Assembly (NCBI GenBank): GCA_002410065.1
Contig: DHQB01000027.1
Location: 32,579 to 96,578 of the forward strand
DNA from: Bacteroidales bacterium UBA5349
GTDB lineage: Bacteria; Bacteroidota; Bacteroidia; Bacteroidales; Tenuifilaceae
DNA: 64,000 bases
Direction: 5' to 3'
Positions 60,831-64,000 of the stretch are shown here, piece by piece. The notes under the pieces are model-generated. The model ran no database searches and was not told where the DNA came from. It saw only the letters and a list, made by a program, of their open reading frames with translations. Each line of letters opens with the position of its first letter. Positions within the stretch are counted from its first letter, which is position 1. A program made the position numbers and the translations under genes.

Positions 60831-61430
60831 ATGAAAAAACATATATTAACCTTAATCCTAGCTAGCATCATTGGCATACTCCTTATTGCAATGATTGTAA
60901 AGAGGGTGGTTACAAGTCCATACAAAATTGCAGTTAGCGATCAGGTAGAAATGATAGACAGTGAGGCCTTTCAGTTTTCATTGGCCGAATACCATACCGC
61001 ATTGCAGCTTCAAACAACCAACATTCTTTTAATTGATGTAAGGAGCGAGGCAGAGTATAACAAGGGGCATTTGCCCAATGTCGTTAATGTACCTTTGGCT
61101 AAGCTTATGAATGAAGAGTACACAGAGTACATTAATAATGGCGATAGGTTAACTAAGGTTTTATATGCCGATAGTGAGGTGGAGGCAACAAATGCCTTAT
61201 CAATACTTTTACTGAATGGCATCAATGTTAATTTTAAATACCTACGGGGTAGCTATTCTATAGCTCAGCAATACATTGTTCTACAGCCAACACCATCCTA
61301 CTTCTTTTTCTCCGACGAGCAGGCAAAGTATAACTTCACGCAGCTTATGCCAACGGGATCAGCATCGGTAAATACCACTACAAACCAAGAGGTTAAGGTT
61401 GATCTTAATACTCCCCGAGGAGGCTGCTAA
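60831..61430 (+). CDS. Membrane-anchored rhodanese-like protein ending in -RGGC
   Basis: A 199-residue protein. An N-terminal anchor (about 4-23) with few charges before it and KR after it suggests a signal anchor with the domain in the periplasm. The rhodanese-like domain (about 45-150) has LIDVRSEAEYNKGHLPNVVNVPLA. Its active-site loop reads LYADSEVEAT, with no cysteine (Ala113 region). The tail is about 40 residues and ends NTPRGGC, Cys199 being the only cysteine in the protein. Without the catalytic cysteine, ordinary sulfurtransferase chemistry is unlikely, so the C-terminal cysteine is the obvious reactive site. It is the last gene of the operon. Confidence 0.88.
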   Translation: MKKHILTLILASIIGILLIAMIVKRVVTSPYKIAVSDQVEMIDSEAFQFSLAEYHTALQLQTTNILLIDVRSEAEYNKGHLPNVVNVPLAKLMNEEYTEYINNGDRLTKVLYADSEVEATNALSILLLNGINVNFKYLRGSYSIAQQYIVLQPTPSYFFFSDEQAKYNFTQLMPTGSASVNTTTNQEVKVDLNTPRGGC

Positions 61431-61453
61431 CCCTAAAACTTTATAATAGTGTG

Positions 61454-61485
61454 GCGTTTGGTAAAAAAGAAATTTTGCCAAATGC
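61454..61485 (+). terminator. Hairpin between the sulfur operon and sdaA
   Basis: GCGTTTGGTAAAA pairs with TTTTGCCAAATGC, 13 positions with two wobble pairs and a 6-nt loop. Only a weak T tract follows, so it is either a poor terminator or a regulatory hairpin close to the sdaA promoter. Confidence 0.45.
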
Positions 61486-61491
61486 TTTACC

Positions 61492-61499
61492 TATCTTTG
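61492..61499 (+). promoter_or_regulatory. -7 box of the L-serine dehydratase gene
   Basis: TATCTTTG matches TAnnTTTG and lies 24 bp before the ATG. The nearest TTG (61475-61477) is closer than the usual -33 distance. Confidence 0.5.
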
Positions 61500-61523
61500 C
61501 CCCGAAAATTCTAAAATTGATAT

Positions 61524-62735
61524 ATGCAAACCATAAGGGAGATTTTTAAAATAGGTTATGGCCCATCGAGTAGCCATACCATTGGACCTGTTCATGCAGC
61601 CGATATTTACATGGAGCGTCATCCCGATGTTCACAACTTTAGGGTAACGCTTTTCGGAAGCCTTTCGCTCACAGGTAAGGGACACCACACCGATAATGCA
61701 CTTATAAAGGCATTTTTGCCCAATGATTTATCCATTGTTTGGAACGATAACGAAGAACTTCCCCTGCACCCCAATGGAATGCGGTTTGAGGCTTTGGATC
61801 CCAATGGTGAAACAATAGATTCATGGGATGTTTATAGCATAGGTGGCGGTGATTTGCGCGACGATACTGGTATTCTTAACAATGCCAATGTATATAGCTT
61901 TAGCACGATGTCGCAAATACTAAAATGGTGTGAGCAAGAGGGAAAAACGTTCTGGGAATATGTAGAGGATAACGAAGGCAAAGAGATTTGGGGGTTCCTC
62001 CACGATGTGTGGTTAACTATGAAAGAAACTATACAGCGAGGAATTGATAATGAGGGTGTTTTACCTGGCCCAATTAAGCTTGCCCGAAGGGCATCATCGC
62101 ATCACACAAAAGCGCTTAATCAGCATGGAACCATAAAAAACATTGGACTAATGTTCGCTTTTGCCCTGGCTGTTTCCGAAGAGAATGCATCTGGTGGACG
62201 CATTGTAACTGCACCAACCTGCGGATCGTCGGGAGTACTTCCTGCCGCACTTTTTTACCTTAGTCGCGATGAGCATTTAAATGAGTCGAAAATTTTACGG
62301 GGATTGGCTACTGCAGGATTAATTGCAAATTTGGTAAAAACCAATGCATCCATTTCAGGTGCCGAGGTTGGATGCCAGGGCGAGATTGGCACCGCGTGTG
62401 CCATGGCTGCTGCAGCAATAACCCAAATACTTGGCGGATCGCCTAACCAAATAGAGTATGCTGCAGAAATGGCCATGGAGCATAACCTCGGATTAACATG
62501 CGACCCAGTGCTAGGATTTGTTCAAATTCCTTGTATCGAGCGCAATGCTATTGCAACCACTAAAGCATACTCGTGCGCTGTTTATGCATTATCATCGGAT
62601 GGTGGGCATAAAATATCGTTTGATAAAGCGGTTAGCACTATGGCCGAAACAGGCCGTGATATTCAGGTGGCTTATCGTGAAACAGGGATTGGTGGATTGG
62701 CCAAAAACTGGGAAGCTTTTAAAGCAAAGGGTTAG
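61524..62735 (+). CDS. sdaA: L-serine ammonia-lyase, single-chain iron-sulfur type
   Basis: A 403-residue enzyme that converts L-serine to pyruvate and ammonia with a [4Fe-4S] cluster. The beta domain (about 1-150) starts IREIFKIGYGPSSSHTIGPVHAA. The alpha domain has the cysteine motifs APTCGSSGVLPA, EVGCQGEIGTACAMAA and CDPVLGFVQIPCIERN. Length is somewhat shorter than the E. coli form (about 454). The 3' end overlaps the convergent histidine kinase gene by 4 bp. It has its own promoter, so it need not belong to the sulfur operon. Confidence 0.95.
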   Translation: MQTIREIFKIGYGPSSSHTIGPVHAADIYMERHPDVHNFRVTLFGSLSLTGKGHHTDNALIKAFLPNDLSIVWNDNEELPLHPNGMRFEALDPNGETIDSWDVYSIGGGDLRDDTGILNNANVYSFSTMSQILKWCEQEGKTFWEYVEDNEGKEIWGFLHDVWLTMKETIQRGIDNEGVLPGPIKLARRASSHHTKALNQHGTIKNIGLMFAFALAVSEENASGGRIVTAPTCGSSGVLPAALFYLSRDEHLNESKILRGLATAGLIANLVKTNASISGAEVGCQGEIGTACAMAAAAITQILGGSPNQIEYAAEMAMEHNLGLTCDPVLGFVQIPCIERNAIATTKAYSCAVYALSSDGGHKISFDKAVSTMAETGRDIQVAYRETGIGGLAKNWEAFKAKG

Positions 62736-63784
62736 CGCTTATCGGGCTTGTGTTTTGCAAGGGTAAATACAAACGAGGTTCCCTCGTTAAGTTTACTCCT
62801 AACATTAATGGTTTGTTGATGTGCTTCAACGATGTGCTTTACAATAGCCAAACCTAGGCCAGTTCCGCCTTGTTCGCGCGAACGACTCTTGTCTACCCTA
62901 AAAAACCGCTCAAAAACCCTGGGAAGATCCTCCTTCGATATTCCAATTCCATCATCGTTTACCTCTACTAGTATGTTATCGCCCATATCCATAAACGAAA
63001 CCCTGGTTCGCCCTTTCTCTCTTCCATAACTTATTGAGTTTGATACAAGGTTTATTAGGGCTTGATAAACCCGCTTTTTATCGGCAGTTACCCAAATTGG
63101 CGCTTCGTATTCTTTATCGAACACAAACTTAATCTGACTTTCCTTTGCGCGCATCTCTAGGGCCTCAAACACCTCATTAGCAAGTTGAACAATATTAGTT
63201 TTTTCCATTACCAATTTTAATACCCGCGACTCAAGTCTAGAGATGGACTCTAAATCCTCCACAATGGAGATTAGACGGTTTATGCTTTTCTCGGTTCGTT
63301 CAAGGTACTTTTTGTTTATTGACGGGTCGTTAAGCGCACCATCCAAAAGGGTGAGCACATAACCCTGAATATTGAAGATAGGTGTTTTTAACTCGTGCGA
63401 CACATTGCCTAAAAACTCTTTTCGGTAATCTTCAAGGTCTTTGAGCTTATCAATCTCTTGGCTTTGTCGGCTAGCCCAGTGCTGCACTTCCCGGTTAACC
63501 TCAGTCAAAATATCTTTACCCTCCAAATCTTTCTTCAGATCTTTTCGCGATAATTTAAGGCTGTGGATGGTTTTGTATATGGGGTTTATCTTCTCGAAAA
63601 TAAAATGGGATATTAGAAATAGGCTTAGAAAGTAGATTAAAGCAAAGGTAGTTGCAACTATTAATAATATAATCCAATGGGCTTTTTGCTGATTACCAAG
63701 TACAATAAATGCACCAGCAGCCAATGCCACCGAAGCCACAGTGGAGAGGATTGCCGACATGGTTTTAGGCGATGATACCCGCAT
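62732..63784 (-). CDS. PhoR-like sensor histidine kinase
   Basis: A 350-residue sensor kinase. Two membrane helices (about 10-30 and 36-58) are separated by only a few residues, so there is almost no periplasmic sensor domain. A linker helix follows (about 65-120), then the H-box NVSHELKTPIFNIQGY with the phospho-acceptor His130. The ATP-binding domain has LINLVSNSISYG (N-box), VNDDGIGIS (G1), RVFERFFRVDKSRSREQGGTGLGLAIVK (F and G2 boxes, split). No response regulator gene lies in the window. It starts 12 bp after the riboflavin synthase stop on the same strand, so they may be co-transcribed. Confidence 0.93.
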   Translation of the reverse strand: MRVSSPKTMSAILSTVASVALAAGAFIVLGNQQKAHWIILLIVATTFALIYFLSLFLISHFIFEKINPIYKTIHSLKLSRKDLKKDLEGKDILTEVNREVQHWASRQSQEIDKLKDLEDYRKEFLGNVSHELKTPIFNIQGYVLTLLDGALNDPSINKKYLERTEKSINRLISIVEDLESISRLESRVLKLVMEKTNIVQLANEVFEALEMRAKESQIKFVFDKEYEAPIWVTADKKRVYQALINLVSNSISYGREKGRTRVSFMDMGDNILVEVNDDGIGISKEDLPRVFERFFRVDKSRSREQGGTGLGLAIVKHIVEAHQQTINVRSKLNEGTSFVFTLAKHKPDKR

Positions 63785-63796
63785 CTTATGTTACTT

Positions 63797-64000
63797 TTAC
63801 CCCTTAATTAACTGGTTGAGCATGCCTCCCTCAACGTATTGCTTTAGGATTTTGGCTATGTACTTACCCACGATATCAAACTCAAGGTTAACCACGGTTC
63901 CCTCTTTAAAGGTATGGAAATTGGTAATCTCGTAGGTATATGGGATTATGGCAACCTGAAACGATTTCTCCCTTGAGTTTACAACGGTTAAGCTAACCCC
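63797..64000 (-). CDS. ribE: Riboflavin synthase alpha chain, 3' part
   Basis: The last 67 codons and stop of a gene that continues beyond the right edge. The translation begins GVSLTVVNSREKSFQVAIIP and goes on with YTYEITNFHTFKEGTVVNLE and FDIVGKYIAKIL. This matches the second lumazine-binding repeat of riboflavin synthase (typical DGxSLTV and NLExDxxxKY motifs). The enzyme makes riboflavin from two 6,7-dimethyl-8-ribityllumazine molecules. Confidence 0.88.
   Translation of the reverse strand, partial: GVSLTVVNSREKSFQVAIIPYTYEITNFHTFKEGTVVNLEFDIVGKYIAKILKQYVEGGMLNQLIKG

Noticed and set aside
1..64000. tRNA or rRNA genes
   Set aside because: No cloverleaf-like TTCGAATCC regions with matching acceptor stems and no rRNA signatures were recognised by eye.

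Overview
The window looks like a chromosomal segment of an anaerobic or microaerophilic Bacteroidota, probably from the Bacteroidales/Marinilabiliales group. Evidence: PorP/SprF and type IX secretion sorting domains, promoters of the TAnnTTTG type, very weak Shine-Dalgarno sequences, GTG/TTG starts, a Wzc-type capsule locus, and a large load of dispersed intergenic repeats. No rRNA, tRNA or CRISPR array was recognised.

Layout. (1) 0.2-6 kb: a coiled-coil membrane protein, then two secreted proteins and a PorP/SprF protein linked to type IX secretion. (2) 6.4-7.8 kb: an Xaa-Pro aminopeptidase on the minus strand. (3) 8.5-41.6 kb: a surface polysaccharide locus with Wza-like export protein, Wzc-like tyrosine kinase, GalE, Wzx flippase, DegT aminotransferase, PglD-like acyltransferase, MaoC-like and CitE-like enzymes, CapK-like ligase, GT2 and GT4 glycosyltransferases, a Wzy-like polymerase, two paralogous NodB deacetylases, two ATP-grasp enzymes, an asparagine-synthase-like protein without its glutaminase cysteine, a DUF354 protein and WecB. 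It is interrupted by a HipBA pair, two S23-type four-helix-bundle genes, two DUF4143 ATPases and gene fragments. (4) 42.2-51.8 kb: a GIY-YIG protein and a 3021-residue secreted protein on the minus strand. (5) 52.4-53.9 kb: MlaE/MlaF lipid-transport genes. (6) 54-55.2 kb: an IS110-family element with a structured non-coding end, a bridge-RNA candidate. (7) 55.6-61.4 kb: a six-gene sulfur/electron-transfer operon. (8) 61.5-64 kb: L-serine dehydratase, a PhoR-like histidine kinase, and the 3' end of riboflavin synthase.

The best candidate for an undescribed system is the operon at 55.6-61.4 kb. It encodes an octaheme tetrathionate-reductase-family cytochrome, a cytochrome b, a double-rhodanese lipoprotein, a two-gene YeeE/YedE (thiosulfate importer family) protein, and a membrane-anchored rhodanese. 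Three of the six proteins end exactly in -GGC: the lipoprotein, the YedE-rhodanese fusion and the anchored rhodanese. Three of the four rhodanese domains lack the usual catalytic cysteine. A C-terminal GGC resembles the GGCGG carrier arm of SoxY. I infer a relay that passes sulfane sulfur on C-terminal cysteine arms from the cytochrome to the importer. This is a hypothesis from sequence only.

Other points of interest are a shared C-terminal tag (TGPxFHIPNxF) on two otherwise different secreted proteins, intergenic repeat DNA that entered a coding sequence in frame, and a perfect 14-bp inverted repeat just upstream of a DUF4143 ATPase.
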